Origin: Gossypium raimondii
Lineage: Eukaryota > Streptophyta > Magnoliopsida > Malvales > Malvaceae
NCBI RefSeq assembly: GCF_025698545.1
Contig: NC_068575.1
Coordinates: forward strand, 53,081,980 to 53,145,979
Reading direction: 5' to 3'
DNA length: 64,000 bases
How positions within the stretch are numbered: position 1 is the first letter of the stretch; each line of letters opens with the position of its first letter. This document shows positions 51,454 to 64,000 of this stretch, one piece after another. The notes below the pieces were generated by a model. That model saw only the letters and a program-made list of their open reading frames with translations, was not told where the DNA came from and did no database searches. Made by a program: the position numbers and the translations under genes.

Positions 51454-53110
51454 TGAAACTTAGATAACACTGTAAACTGTAGCTGGGTTTGATTGTAAAA
51501 GCGAAAGAATCCAACACGACTGCTTCTTAGATTCTCCTTTTCTATTCCTCTTTTTCTTCTGCCTTAACCTTTCTGGTTTAGGGACAAAGAGCGACTTAAA
51601 TAGGAGGAAACTAACTTCGGGGAAAATAGGGGAAATTTTTGTATGTTTTCTTTTTTCGTTTTTATTTTACCCTTTTTTATAAGGTTGTAATTTGTACGAG
51701 AGAGCTGGAAACTTAGCCAACACGAATTCGGACTTTATGAAATGACCACCAGCTCCCGCCTATTTATCATTAACTACCCTCTTAACCAACCAACACTACA
51801 CCATAGTTTATTATCTTTTTCCACATTTTTTTTAAAAATTCCCTAATTAATATAATATAATTATAAATATTTATAAAATAAAACAACAATAAATAATAAA
51901 ATTGGAGGTACAAATGTAACATTGCACGTGTCCATATTTTACCCAAATAGAACTCAATCTCATTTACCTTAATTACCTTTTTATGCCAAAGTTCGGCTTT
52001 ATTACTTAACTCACACATTGAGGTTCCTTAATGAGATGGAATTGCGGGTGCCGGCCGTGGCTGTTTTGTCTTTTTTATTTTATTTTTGCTTTTTTTAGTT
52101 TTTTATTTATTTGCACTTTTAGAAAGAGAAAGGTAATTTACATTCTTTTTTCAGGGAATTTTATATAATAATTACTACTTTTTTATTTCTTAAACAATGG
52201 CCGGTGGAGATTTTCTTTTAAATGTGCCTTTTTTTGTTAAGTAAAATAATATTTTAAAAAATTAATTACAAAAATATATAGGGTTTAGATTATCTACGAA
52301 AATCGGATGTTTTCTACTATGTTATTGGATGTCGTCAACCTATGAGGCGATACTGCTCTAAATTTTCCCCAAATGATCAACCAATTATGTCGTTCAAAAA
52401 AAAAAAACTTTGTGGTATCATCTAACACATTGGCGACATTGGTTTGAAATTAAAGAAATACATGTATTTTCTCCTAATTAATATACGGGTATAAAAAATT
52501 AATTTTTTTGTGGTGTCGCCTAATACATTGACAACACCGGTGTGATTTTTTTAAAAAATGTGGCAAAAGGGGTAAAAAAGACGAGAAAGAAAAAAAAGAG
52601 TTGATGTCAAAGGGTCCTGCCAACATGTCAGGTGGCACCGATTTAAAATTTAAAAAAAAAATTACAGTTGTGAAAAGAAAAAAAAAGAGATGAAAAGTGA
52701 CTTTTAATGGATATTGCCTAATAGTGTGGTGGCACCAAAACCCCAATAAATACCCCTTCTCGGCCAAATAAAAAGTAAATTTCGATTGTTTATGGTTTCA
52801 AACAAAACGGGAGAGAAAAAACGAGTTGTTAGAAATCAAAATAAAAGATCAACAATATTTGTTTTTCATTTTAGAATTTAAGTTTTTTTTTTTCAAAAAT
52901 CAAGTTTGAGTTGATAAGGTCAGTTTGTAATTATTTTTATGTAATTTTATTTTATTTTACTATTATGTATAATTATGTGACTATATATTGATATGAGATG
53001 CAAGTTATATTGTTTGATAAAAAGTGTTTTGTTGCTTTAAATTTGTATGATAATTTTAATAAGAACTAACATATATTTTTATTTTTAACTTATTTTATAA
53101 ATTTAGTATC
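51454..53110. other. Upstream region of the Di19 gene and AT-rich intergenic DNA
   Basis: The promoter and leader of the Di19 gene lie next to 51453. Beyond about 51780 the DNA is AT-rich with repeated phrases such as 'ggtatcatctaacacattgg' and 'ggtgtcgcctaatacattga' near 52416 and 52511. I recognise no gene. Confidence 0.4.
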
Positions 53111-53116
53111 GAAGAT

Positions 53117-54969
53117 GAATAACTAATTCTTCGTATACGTCCATTTTGATAGGGTAATTTTTCAAACAAAAGTTGGTTTCATATTTGAATCACGCCATCA
53201 AATAGAAACGAGGTTTAACAAGACTATAAAACTTAATGAAATCAAATAAAAGATTAGTGCAAAAATTGCTCGATGTTGTGGGAGGAGGATGTCTAGACTA
53301 TTCTACAAATTTCCAATTTCATCCAATCCGTACAAATAGAGGGAGATGGAACTTCTAAAGGATGATGACGTAGAGACTATGACCGCACTATATTGCTCTC
53401 CTGGTAACATTGAACTAGTTGAGATGTTTGCTGAGTTAGCGGATGTTGAGCCCGTACAAAATGTCACCATGTTAAATCAATAATATAGAGTTCATGACCT
53501 CGTATACAGATGTTTTGAGAGTGTTTGTCAACAGGCAATCTTCTGTACATGGGTTTGATTTTGATCTGAATGTTGGGTAGGTAAAATCATGCGATTATGG
53601 AGTAACATCGACATGGGGTGACAATCCACACAATGCTCTTATTGTGTATAATAACCCTCATTTAGGTCCCCATTTATGGATACATCCATTAGTGTTTGGT
53701 ACTGATGTATATGTGAAAATGGATCCAATAATGATGGTGGTTTTGATCATTAGGGTGAAGATTTTAGTGATCCCAATCTCGATGAGGTCCTAGATGATAT
53801 CAACGACAAAGGCGCAGACGATGATGATAATGTATACGCCCTTCTGCTCGAGAACCTGACACATGGCATTGTTATACAAAATGATCCTTTAGGCCACATG
53901 TTGAGCGTAGATCCCGATGTTGTGTATGCATCCGGTTCCCTGAATACCCGGATATAATACCTTTCCATAGGTTGGCACCAAATCCCGAATCAAAAAAGTT
54001 GGTTGTAGGTCAACAATTCCCAAACAAGAAGGAATGTGTATTTGTCATCAAGAAGTATAACATGAAAGTGTCGATGGACTACAAAGTTGTTGTATCTAAA
54101 CTAACATTATATATCGGGAATGTTGGAGGCTTGTAGAAGGTTGCAACCGGTAGGTATGAGTTGTATTGATGTAGAGGTCACAATTGTGGGAGATTTAGAA
54201 ATATGTAGGGCCTTGTACATGCATTGCTGCACAAATGACACAAGATTATAGGAAACTTGATGCAAAATAATCTATAATCGCATCATGTCACTGGTGAAAG
54301 ACATGCCCACTATTCCTATATCGGTCTTAGACTGCTCATGGATCGGGCTACCGGTCCAGTGTAGGTCCTCTCGAAATTTGGGAGGGTTTGGGTAAAATAT
54401 TAGGCCTGAAAAATGTGTTTAGGCCAAAAAAAATATGCTCATTTAAAATATGGGTCAAACTAGGGTTTGGACATTTTAGGCTCAAGCTGGTCCATTTTAA
54501 GTTTATAATTATTTATATTATGTTATTTAGAACACATTAAAAAATAAGTATATACTAAATATATAATACTACTCTAATGTAAACATTAAAAAACTTTAAG
54601 ATGACTACATAAAATATAATATATAAAATAATTAAATATTAAAATAATATAATATAAATATTTAAAATTTTAAAAATAATATGGGTGAGCCTAGAATGAG
54701 CTTGGGTTAGTCTTTTGTAAATATGGATAGGTTTGGGCAAAATTTTAAGCCCATATTGCGAGTTAAGTTTGGACTTGAGCAAATGAAAATATGTTAATAT
54801 CATGCTTAAACATGGCTCAATCCGACCCATGAGCACCTTTAATCGGTCTTGATTGCTGACATGCAATCTCGATTTCAATACAGAGTGTTAGACAGGAAAG
54901 CAAGGTAGGATAAACAGATGGCGATGGAACAATTGTATGGTGATTGAGATGTGTGTACAATGAACTTCA
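53117..54969 (+). pseudogene. Decayed Mutator-like (MULE) transposase, N-terminal part
   Basis: The plus strand reads in pieces as a MULE transposase: VHFDRVIFQTKVGFIFESRH, then VETMTALYCSPGNIELVEMF, SSVHGFDFDLNVG, and then a MuDR DNA-binding-like block KKLVVGQQFPNKKECVFVIK with KYNMKVSMDYKVVVSK (about 53994-54115). In-frame stops and shifts occur in the first third, so it is dead. A MITE (54328-54841) splits it, and the LTR from 54970 cuts off the catalytic half. The part from 53672 onward recurs at 57023. Terminal repeats were not found. Confidence 0.75.
54328..54841. mobile_element. hAT-type MITE in the MULE (duplicate of 57681-58206)
   Basis: Flanked by ATCGGTCT at 54320-54327 and 54842-54849. 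It begins TAGACTGCTCATGG and ends CATGAGCACCTTTA. A few bases are missing compared with the other copy. Confidence 0.8.
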
Positions 54970-55670
54970 TGTTTGATATGGTGCCCTAAGTGTAATATAT
55001 ACGTTTGTAAACTTGTATTTTTTTGAACAAATTGGTTAATAAAACAATTCATGGATTACATTAATATACTTTGTATAATGTCCTTATGTGACTTTTGTAT
55101 GCAAAGTAAAATAGAAGCAAATATTGGCTCATTGGTTGTCTAATATTTAAACTAATACTAAGCGGTATTATGTGATTGGATCATAATACAGAAAGATAAC
55201 TTGTATTAACAGACAAACCTGAACCTAAACATGTTCTTAATTTAATCGTAATGAGCAAAGCGATTGAAAGACTAATAAGTCGTCAATCAAGTCCAATTGG
55301 GGAGATGCCTTGTCTTAGGCATCGGAGCGAATGACTCCTAGAAGATAGAGACATAGATGTAACTAACTAGATTGACAATACATGAAACTGGACCCAAGAA
55401 TAATTGACCCTGAATCAGTTTATGGATTTATTCACTTGTGACGTTCAAAGTGTGAGATACCTTAATCTCGAATGGATGATGGACTATGTATGTGACTCAT
55501 ATACTTTAATGTAAGTAAAAGCTTGAGTTCAAATAGATAATGAATCAAAAGTTGGTGTGTTGGGTATACGGCTTTTGCAAAGATATAGTGTCATTCACAA
55601 CAATTGGAACTCATAGCCGAGATATTGGTAAATGATATCCTTTTATAGGCATTACATGGTAAATGAAAAG
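54970..55670 (+). mobile_element. LTR fragment (fossil), duplicate of 58335-59036
   Basis: Starts TGTTTGATATGGTGCCC and is interrupted at 55671 by an LTR of the TGTAAATGCCC family. Same family as 23232. Confidence 0.7.
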
Positions 55671-57022
55671 TGTAAATGCCCAATTTTACCGGGCCCATCA
55701 AAAATAAACCAAGAAATAAAAAAAGTCCAAAATATTTACAAGCCCAAAAGAAAAATTATTACAAACCTAAAATAAAAACCCTAGCCCAAACAATTACAAG
55801 CCCACAACCTAAACTAATTGAAACCCTAAGTTCCCCATATGTGCAGACCCTCACCTCGGTCTCGCTCGCTCGTCTCCCGAGGCCTAACCCTTCATTTGTC
55901 TGCCTTACACTAAAGCGACAAAGGCGCTCTTCTCCGCCTCACAACACTTGCAAAAATGATGAAAAGAAAGCATAAACAATAAGAATAAACGAAAAAGAAG
56001 CAAAGACAAATGAAGTAGCAAGGGTAGTAGCAAACAGAGTATAAAAAAAGTAAAACATGTATCAATCGGCTATAAAAGCCACGAATCCATGTAATATTTT
56101 GGGGACAAGATATACACATGAGAATAATCAAAAGCAAGCAGATAATTTCAAAAGGTAGCAATTTTGTTTTTGAAGTAAAGAAATAATAGTAAGTAAATAA
56201 AAGAAAGGAAATGGTTACCTTAATCGCCATAGTCGGAGTTTTCTCCAGTCTGGAGGGTGGCCGAGTCTGTGGTTCGCTGAAAATCTCGTCGGCGGCCACT
56301 GGGAACCAAAATGTCCCTTCGTTTTTTTTCTTTCTCTTTCAAAATTTTGGTGGGTTTTTGGGCATTTTGGTTTTAAATCGGGGTCGAGGGTAGAAAAACA
56401 ATAAAAAGGGTTTTTTTTTATTTTGTCGACCATCGTGGATGGCGGTCACGGCGGAGCCCGGCTACCCCGACAATCGGATGTAGGATTGGTTCAAAGAATA
56501 AAATAGGAAGACTTTCAGTATTTTTAAAAAGAGGAGAAATAAAATTTTTGAAGAATTTTTGGCTTAAATAACCTAGTGAAACGACGCCATTTCACTCAGC
56601 CCCCCAAACACCCAAAACGACGTTGTTTTGGAGGGCCAACCCGAGATCCGACCCAGGACCCCTAAGATCCGCGTGTTTTTAGACGAAGGGTCTAATTACG
56701 CATTTAGCCCTTTTGCTTTTTTAGTTTTTAATCCATCTTTTTTTGTTTTTAATTGCACCTATAATTTTATTTTATTTCATTTTAGTCCTTAAATGAACGA
56801 TGCCATTTTGGGACAGGAATAATTTCCCATTTAGCCCTTGTTATATTTCACGCATTTTGTTTTGATCCTTATTTCTATTTTATTAATTTTTTGTGATTTA
56901 TAATTTGTACCCTAATTTCATTCGATTTCAATTCAATCTTTAGTCTATTTAAGTTCAACTTTTATTATTTTAAACAGTTTCATTTATTATTTTGTTTGAT
57001 TTATTTATTTATTTATTTTCAA
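55671..57022 (+). mobile_element. Partial LTR (fossil), duplicate of the start of 59037-61499
   Basis: Starts TGTAAATGCCCAATTTTACC. It ends at the duplication junction about 1.35 kb in. TATA-like GGCTATAAAAGCC near 56068. Confidence 0.75.
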
Positions 57023-58334
57023 ATTTATGGATACATCCATTAGTGTTTGGTATGATGTATATGTGAAAATGGATCCAATAATGATGGTGGTTTTGATCAT
57101 TAGGGTGAAGATTTTAGTGATCCCAATCTCGATGAGGTCCTAGATGATATCAACGACAAAGGCGCAGACGATGATGATAATGTATACGCCCTTCTGCTCG
57201 AGAACCTGACACATGGCATTGTTATACAAAATGATCCTTTAGGCCACATGTTGAGCGTAGATCCCGATGTTGTGTATGCATCCGAGTTCCCTGAATACCC
57301 AGATATAATACCTTTCCATAGGTTGGCACCAAATCCCGAATCAAAAAAGTTGGTTGTAGGTCAACAATTCCCAAACAAGAAGGAATGTGTATTTGTCATC
57401 AAGAAGTATAACATGAAAGTGTCGATGGACTACAAAGTTGTTGTATCTAAACTAACATTATATATCGGGGAATGTTGGAGGCTTGTAGAAGGTTGCAACT
57501 GGTAGGTATGAGTTGTATTGATGTAGAGGTCACAATTGTGGGAGATTTAGAAATATGTAGGGCCTTGTACATGCATTGCTGCACAAATGACACAAGATTA
57601 TAGGAAACTTGATGCAAAAATAATCTATAACTGCATCATGTCACTGGTGAAAGACATGCCCACTATTCCTATATCGGTCTTAGACCTGTTCATGGATCGG
57701 GCTACCAGTCCAGGCCCGTAGGTCCTCTCGAAATTTGGGAGGGTTTGGGTAAAAATATTAGGCCTGAAAAATGTGTTTAGGCCAAAAAAAAATATGCTCA
57801 TTTAAAATATGGGTCAAACTAGGGTTTGGACATTTTAGGCTCAAGCCTGGTCCATTTTTAAGTTTATAATTATTTATATTATGTTATTTAGAACACATTA
57901 AAAAAATAAGTATATACTAAATATATAATACTACTCTAATGTAAACATTAAAAAAACTTTAAGATGACTACATAAAAATATAATATATAAAATAATTAAA
58001 TATTAAAATAATATAATATAAATATTTAAAAATTTTAAAAATAATATGGGTGAGCCTAGAATGAGCTTGGGTTAGTCTTTTGTAAATATGGATAGGTTTG
58101 GGCAAAATTTTAAGCCCATATTGCGAGTTAGGCTGGACTTGAGCAAACAGAAAATATGTTAATATCATGCTTAAACATGGCTCAATCCGACCCATGAGCA
58201 CCTTTAATCGGTCTTGATTGCTGACATGCAATCTCGATTTCAATACAGAGTGTTAGACAGGAAAGCAAGGTAGGATAAACAGATGGCGATGGAACAATTG
58301 TATGGTGATTGAGATGTGTGTACAATGAACTTCA
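57023..58334 (+). pseudogene. Second copy of the MULE transposase fragment
   Basis: Repeats 53672-54969 with a cleaner reading frame: 57248-57505 encodes an open stretch with ASEFPEYPDIIPFHRLAPNP followed by the MuDR DNA-binding-like block and ECWRLVEGCNW. It is split by the MITE 57681-58206 and ends at the LTR at 58335. Confidence 0.75.
57681..58206. mobile_element. hAT-type MITE, complete (526 bp)
   Basis: Ends TAGACCTGTTCATGG and, inverted, TAAAGGTGCTCATGG. A perfect 8-bp duplication ATCGGTCT flanks it at 57673-57680 and 58207-58214, interrupting the MULE coding text, which continues correctly on the other side. Same group as 43177-43821. Confidence 0.88.
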
Positions 58335-61300
58335 TGTTTGATATGGTGCCCTAAGTGTAATATATACGTTTGTAAACTTGTATTTTTTTGAACAAATTGG
58401 TTAATAAAACAATTCATGGATTACATTAATATACTTTGTATAATGTCCTTATGTGACTTTTGTATGCAAAGTAAAATAGAAGCAAATATTGGCTCATTGG
58501 TTGTCTAATATTTAAACTAATACTAAGCGGTATTATGTGATTGGATCATAATACAGAAAGATAACTTGTATTAACAGACAAACCTGAACCTAAACATGTT
58601 CTTAATTTAATCGTAATGAGCAAAGCGATTGAAAGACTAATAAGTCGTCAATCAAGTCCAATTGGGGAGATGCCTTGTCTTAGGCATCGGAGCGAATGAC
58701 TCCTAGAAGATAGAGACATAGATGTAACTAACTAGATTGACAATACATGAAACTGGACCCAAGAATAATTGACCCTGAATCTGTTTATGGATTTATTCAC
58801 TTGTGACGTTCAAAGTGTGAGATACCTTAATCCTGAATGGATGATGGACTATGTATGCGTGACTCATATACTTTAATGTAAGTAAAAGCTTGAGTTCAAA
58901 TAGATAATGAATCAAAAGTTGGTGTGTTGGGTATACGGCTTTTGCAGTATATAGTGTCATTCACAACAGTGGAACTCATAGCCCGAGATATTGGTAAATG
59001 ATATCCTTTTATAGGCATTACATGGTAAATGAAAAGTGTAAATGCCCAATTTTACCCGGGCCCATCAAAAAATAAACCAAGAAATAAAAAAAAAGTCCAA
59101 AAATATTTACAAGCCCAAAAGAAAAATTATTACAAACCTAAAATAAAAAACCCTAGCCCAAACAATTACAAGCCCACAACCTAAACTAATTCAGAAACCC
59201 TAAGTTCCCCATGCGTGCCGCACCCCTCACCTCGGTCTCGCCGCTCGCGCCTCGTCCCGAGGCCTAACCCTTCATTTGCTGCCTTACACTAAAACGACAA
59301 AGGCGCCTCTTCTCCGCCTCCGTCAACACTTGCAAAAATGACAGAAAAGAAAGCATAAACAGCGCAATAAACGAAAAAGAAGCAAAGACAAACAGAAGTA
59401 GCAAGGGTAGTAGCAAACAGTAGTATAAAAAAAAGTAAAACATGTATCAATCGGCTATAAAAAGCCACGAATCCATGTAATATTTTGGGGACAAGATATA
59501 CACATGAGAATAATCAAAAGCAAACAGATAATTTCAAAAGGTAGCAATTTTGTTTTTGAAGTAAAGAAATAATAGTAAGTAAATAAAAAGAAAGGAAACT
59601 GGTTACCTTAATCGCCATAGTCGGAGTTTTCTCCAGTCTGGAGGGTGGCCGAGTCTGTGGTTCGCTGAAAATCTCGTCGGCGGCCACTGGGAACCAAAAT
59701 GTCCCTTCGTTTTTTTTCTTTCTCTTTCAAAATTTTGGTGGGTTTTTGGGCATTTTGGTTTTAAATCGGGGTCGAGGGTAGAAAAACAATAAAAAGGGTT
59801 TTTTTTTATTTTGTCGACCATCGTGGATGGCGGTCACATGAGCCCGCTACCCCGACAATCGGATGTAGGATTGGTTCAAAGAATAAAATAGGAAGACTTT
59901 CAGTATTTTTAAAAAGAGGAGAAATAAAATTTTTGAAGAATTTTTGGCTTAAATAACCTAGTGAAACGACGCCATTTCACTCAGCCCCCCAAACACCCAA
60001 AACGACGTTGTTTTGGAGGGCCAACCCGAGATCCGACCCAGGACCCCTAAGATCCGCGTGTTTTTAGACGAAGGGTCTAATTACGCATTTAGCCCTTTTG
60101 CTTTTTTAGTTTTTTAATCCAGTCTTTTTTTTTGTTTTTTAATTCGTACCCTATAATTTTATTTTTATTTCATTTTAGTCCTTAAATGAACGATGCCATT
60201 TTGGGGACAGGGAATAATTTCCCATTTAGCCCTTGTTATATTTCACGCATTTTGTTTTGATCCTTATTTCTATTTTATTAATTTTTTTGTGATTTATAAT
60301 TTGTACCCCTAATTTCATTCCGATTTCAATTCAATCTTTAGTCTATTTAAGTTCAACTTTTATTATTTTAAACAGTTTCATTTATTATTTTGTTTGATTT
60401 ATTTATTTATTTATTTTCAATTTTAATCAAATTTTTATTAGTATTCACTTATTTATTTACTTATTATCTCCTTTATTATTTTTTAATTTCAAATTGGCTT
60501 GTATTTTCCATTTATTGTGCATTCTTTTATTTATATTATTTTATCTTTTATTATTGTTATTATTACTCCATTATTTACTTACTTACTTATCACTTTTTTG
60601 TATATAAACTCTAAAAATTATTTATTAGTATTATTTTTATTATTTTGTTATTATTAATATTATTATTACTATTATTATTATCATTTTCATTATTATCATT
60701 GTTCATTATGCATATTAGTATCATGATTTATTATTGTTATTATATTGTATATTTTATTATACATATTATGCCATTATTACTACAAATTTTTGTCACATTA
60801 TCATTACTCGCTAAGCATGACATTTTCTTTCTTACTTTTTAGTCGTTTTTTTATATCATACCCGAATAAATTAAATATATATCATTTTAAGTGTCATATT
60901 AATTTTTATCCAATACATAAAAAAAAAGGAAAATTTTAAAATTAAGGCAATGTTCCGTATTTGGAGATCCGGGAACTCGTGCCCTAACTTACAGGGTTCG
61001 ACTTTCTCTTTGAACCAAGATAACCGAACATTCCTTTTAAAATTAAAACATATGAGATTTTAATTAAGATATTTTCAAAAATCTAAGGTATTGTGTCCTA
61101 ACTTACGGGGCATGGTCTTTCTTTTCGATTAACTCAAAATAAGGCATTTTTCATTTAATTTAATTTAGTTAAATCGTATCTTAATAACATTATGCAAAAA
61201 GGAATCGTATTTTAAAATCTCCTCAAATTTTCAATTCTCGACACTAAAGATGCCAATTAATCAACTAGGTACCAATTTTGGGCGTAACGAGGGTGCTAAT

Positions 61301-62646
61301 TCTTCCTTGTGCATAACCGACTCTCTAACTCATTTTCTAGATTTTAGTAGACTTAAAAGTATTGTTTTAGTAAATCGAACCGTTTATCAAAATGATCAAA
61401 TTATGAGGTGATCCGATCACACCTCATAAAAAAAGATTAGTGGCAACTCCCATTTTCATTTTTAAATAAAAATTTGATTTCAAAAAAATGGTTTTGACAA
61501 AAAGTAAACATTACCATGAGTTGTTCGTATTTGTTATGAATGACTTGATTACTATTTGATAGTAATTGACTTTTCATGAAAGAAGATATAATGGTTACCA
61601 CGAGATAAAGTAGAGTCATATTGGGAGAGCAGATTTACCCCAAAGAGATTAAAAATATCCTATAAGGGTAACACGCTTATGACAAGGTCATTGGACAAGC
61701 ACTGATCGAGTTGCTTTTGTAACAATTTGTCATTAGGGAGAGCTCAATCGCGATACTATAGTGGACTGACTTCGTGACAATATGAGTTTATAATTAATAG
61801 GTGAAAAGTTTGAACTTAATTATAAATCATTTGAGTCCTAATCAGATATATCCAATCGATGTCTCCGCTAGCTCATTGAAACAAAAAAAAATAAATTGCA
61901 TGTAAAATCAAATAAACATAAATAAATAAAAATGGTAAAGTTAGAAAAATGGAAAATATTTGGAAATGAATGTGGTTTTCTCTAAATGAAAATGAATTAA
62001 AATTTAATTTATGGTTTTTGAATTATTATTTATTTAATTAAATAATTGAAGTTCAAAATAGAATTAAATTAATTGGTCATTGTGAATTCGTTGAATGTTG
62101 AAATATTAAATATATTTTCTCACGATTCTTTTACGGTAAAGTTGCAATTATTTTAATGAAATTAGAATTGGGTTGATAAAATTATTTAGTTAAGAATTTA
62201 ATTAATTAATTAATTTAAATTAATTAATTATGTTTATTTTAGGAAATAGAAAAACAAGTATTGGATTAGACTGAATTATAAAATACTGGATTAAATGTCC
62301 AAGAAGTACTTATAATTAGACTCGATACGGAAGAGGCCCAAAAGCCCCCCCCATGTTGATACATGGGATGGCAAATCCTAATTTATTTAACTAGGGTTAT
62401 CACCCCTCTCTCTCCTAGTTAAATTAGGATTTTATTTTTCTATTGAAATAGATTTCTACTAATTCAACAAGGGCTTCACTTTTTCTCTGTATAAATAGAT
62501 GGCACTGATAGAGTTAAATACACAAATTTGAGATATAGTTATTCTGCCCAAAAATAGTGAGAATTTATTTTCTAAGTATAAATTCTATTGTTCGGAATAA
62601 CAATTATACTAGTTTCTATTAAAAGGAGGTTTGTTTTTCATTGAAA
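58335..62646 (+). mobile_element. LTR (fossil), interrupted by a second solo LTR
   Basis: Starts TGTTTGATATGGTGCCC inside the MULE and continues on the right of the inserted LTR (61505 onward) with text on a 'tagtggactgacttcgtgac'-type theme near 61759 and a TATA-like CTGTATAAATAG near 62489. It is cut at 62647 by the next LTR. Its own length is about 1.8 kb. No coding part is seen. Probably Ty1/copia from memory of similar repeats, not certain. Confidence 0.6.
59037..61499 (+). mobile_element. Solo LTR (fossil), 2463 bp, with 5-bp target duplication
   Basis: Starts TGTAAATGCCCAATTTTACC and ends GGTTTTGACA. AAAAG flanks both sides (59032-59036 and 61500-61504). Internal marks: TATA-like GGCTATAAAAAGCC near 59453, AAACGACGCCATTT and AAACGACGTTGTTT near 59963-60010, an AT-rich middle, and 'gtgccctaacttacaggg' and 'gtggcaactccc' near the 3' end. 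It is the same family as 1146-7934. No internal region or partner LTR, so it is a solo LTR. Probably Ty3/gypsy. Confidence 0.85.
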
Positions 62647-64000
62647 TGTAACGACCCGATAGTCACAGGTATCGAAAAGTGTATTTTTGGGTCTCCATTT
62701 TCGTAAAACGGATTCATAAGTATTTATTAAAAATATTTACGAAGTTATTAGTTGTGTGGTTAATTAGGTTTTGGTTAGGTGAATTTGTATAAATTAAGAG
62801 TAATTAGGTATAGGGATTAAATTGTATATAGGGTGAAAGTTGAATTATAGATTAAAGAAAAGTAAAGGGACTAAATAAGCAATTAAACCTTATTCCAACA
62901 AGTGGATAGTGTTGGTGAATACATGTGTAAAAATAATATACATATGTATATAATAATAAAATATGTATTACTTAATATTTAAGTATATATATTATATTAT
63001 TATAATAATAAAGTAAATGAAATAATAATAAAACAAAATAAATAAGTAATTAAAACAAAACAAATAAAGAAATAGAAAAGAATAGAAAGAAACAAAATTG
63101 AAACGAAACAGAGAAGGAAAGAAAGAAAAGAAAAGAGAAAGAAAGGAGAAAAGTTAGGGTTTCAAGGGTTCAAATCTCAATTGGTTAGTTAATTTAGTTT
63201 CTTTTCTTGTAATTTTATGTTTTTGAAATCCCGGTATTAAATACTACTCAACCTATGTCAAAATTTTAAAAATTATTGAGTTTTTAAATGTTTTTATATT
63301 GAATAATTTGAGTATTGGGGATTAAATTGATGATTTTAAGTTAGAAATGAAAAAGGATTGAATTGTAGAATAAATTATAAATTTTGAGTATTAGGGACTA
63401 AATTGTGAAAATTGTGAAATTTAGGGATTTAAGTGAAATTAGAGAATTAAATCTAGTTTAAAGTGGAAATTAAATGAAAATATATAATTAATTGTGAAGA
63501 AATAAAGTTAGTCTCGATTTGGGGACTAAATTGGAATTTAAGCAAATGTTGAATAAAAATTGAAAATATTCAATGTGAAATTGAATTGTATTGTATTAGT
63601 AAATTTTAATTGTTTTAATTTTGCAACTAACGTTGTGCCGGAAACCTCGACTAAGAATGGAAAAGATAAAGTCAACGAGGAATAGCTCGGAAATTCTGGT
63701 TTGTATTTCTATAATCCGAAACTAGTTATTAATTGTTGTAATTTTCATTTAATGTATATGGTAAGTGTTGAGGTAAGTAATTGATATTTTGATAATTGAT
63801 TGAATGAATTGAATTGGTAGATATATATTGAATAGATTAATTTTTAATTGAAATGATTATATGTGTAATTATGTGATTATATAAAAAATCAGTATTGGAT
63901 ATTGATTATATCTGAAATGCGAAATTAAACCTTATTAACTGTATCGGGCAGAGTCAGATATAGATGGCATGCCATAGGATTGGACGAGTTTAGGGATTTC
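62647..64000 (+). mobile_element. Start of a further LTR (fossil), runs off the window
   Basis: Begins TGTAACGACCCGATAGTCAC, a start typical of long gypsy LTRs and similar in its first bases to the reverse LTR at 28782 (TGTAACAATCC). The right end is outside the window. Only non-coding AT-rich text is seen. Confidence 0.6.

Larger units (their letters stand above)
53672..57022. repeat. 3.35-kb tandem duplication, first unit
   Basis: Matches 57023-60415: MULE part, MITE, LTR start and nested LTR start in the same order. The first unit has more small dropouts (for example in the MITE and around 55840-55880). The junction at about 57022 joins AT-rich LTR text to the MULE. Confidence 0.9.

Overview
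This is nuclear DNA of a flowering plant: AT-rich, with intron-containing genes, ribosomal protein telo-boxes, an ethylene receptor and long LTR-retrotransposon remnants. The LTR sequences (starts like TGTAAATGCCCAATTTTACC, and repeats of the type CACACGGGCGTGTG) resemble those I know from cotton (Gossypium, Malvaceae). The family-level guess rests on memory of those repeats, not on a search.

Host genes, left to right: an unrecognised Asp/Glu-rich repeat protein (8660-10963, -); two tandem pollen Ole e 1-family cell-wall proteins (11457-12063 and 14127-14898, -); 60S ribosomal protein L19 (15864-17732, +); an ERS1-type ethylene receptor (18272-20781, -); an EXORDIUM/PHI-1 protein (34033-34995, +) with a truncated copy of its 3' half (37790-38236); a DUF789 protein (45118-47978, +); and a Di19 zinc-finger protein (49011-51453, -). 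RPL19/ERS1 and DUF789/Di19 are convergent pairs. Exon phases agree across every multi-exon host gene.

Between the genes lie nested mobile elements. At 1146-7934 is a solo LTR with a 5-bp target duplication (ATGTG). It is split by a 3.96-kb non-autonomous DNA transposon (2599-6561, TAA duplication, PIF/Harbinger-like ends) that carries six exons of a host WD40-repeat gene. The regions 22-31 kb and 53-64 kb are layered LTR fragments, a decayed Mutator-like transposase and hAT-type MITEs. One more solo LTR (59037-61499, AAAAG duplication) sits inside another LTR.

Two regions are tandemly duplicated almost exactly: 34547-44695 and 53672-60415. Their copies differ mainly by homopolymer lengths and small dropouts, and one carries a 148-T/129-A palindrome. 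This looks more like an assembly problem than biology, so the truncated EXORDIUM copy should be treated with caution.

The points of most biological interest are the gene-carrying Harbinger-like element, a likely AT-AC (U12-type) intron in the Di19 gene, a GC-AG intron in the DUF789 gene, and the expanding acidic-repeat protein.
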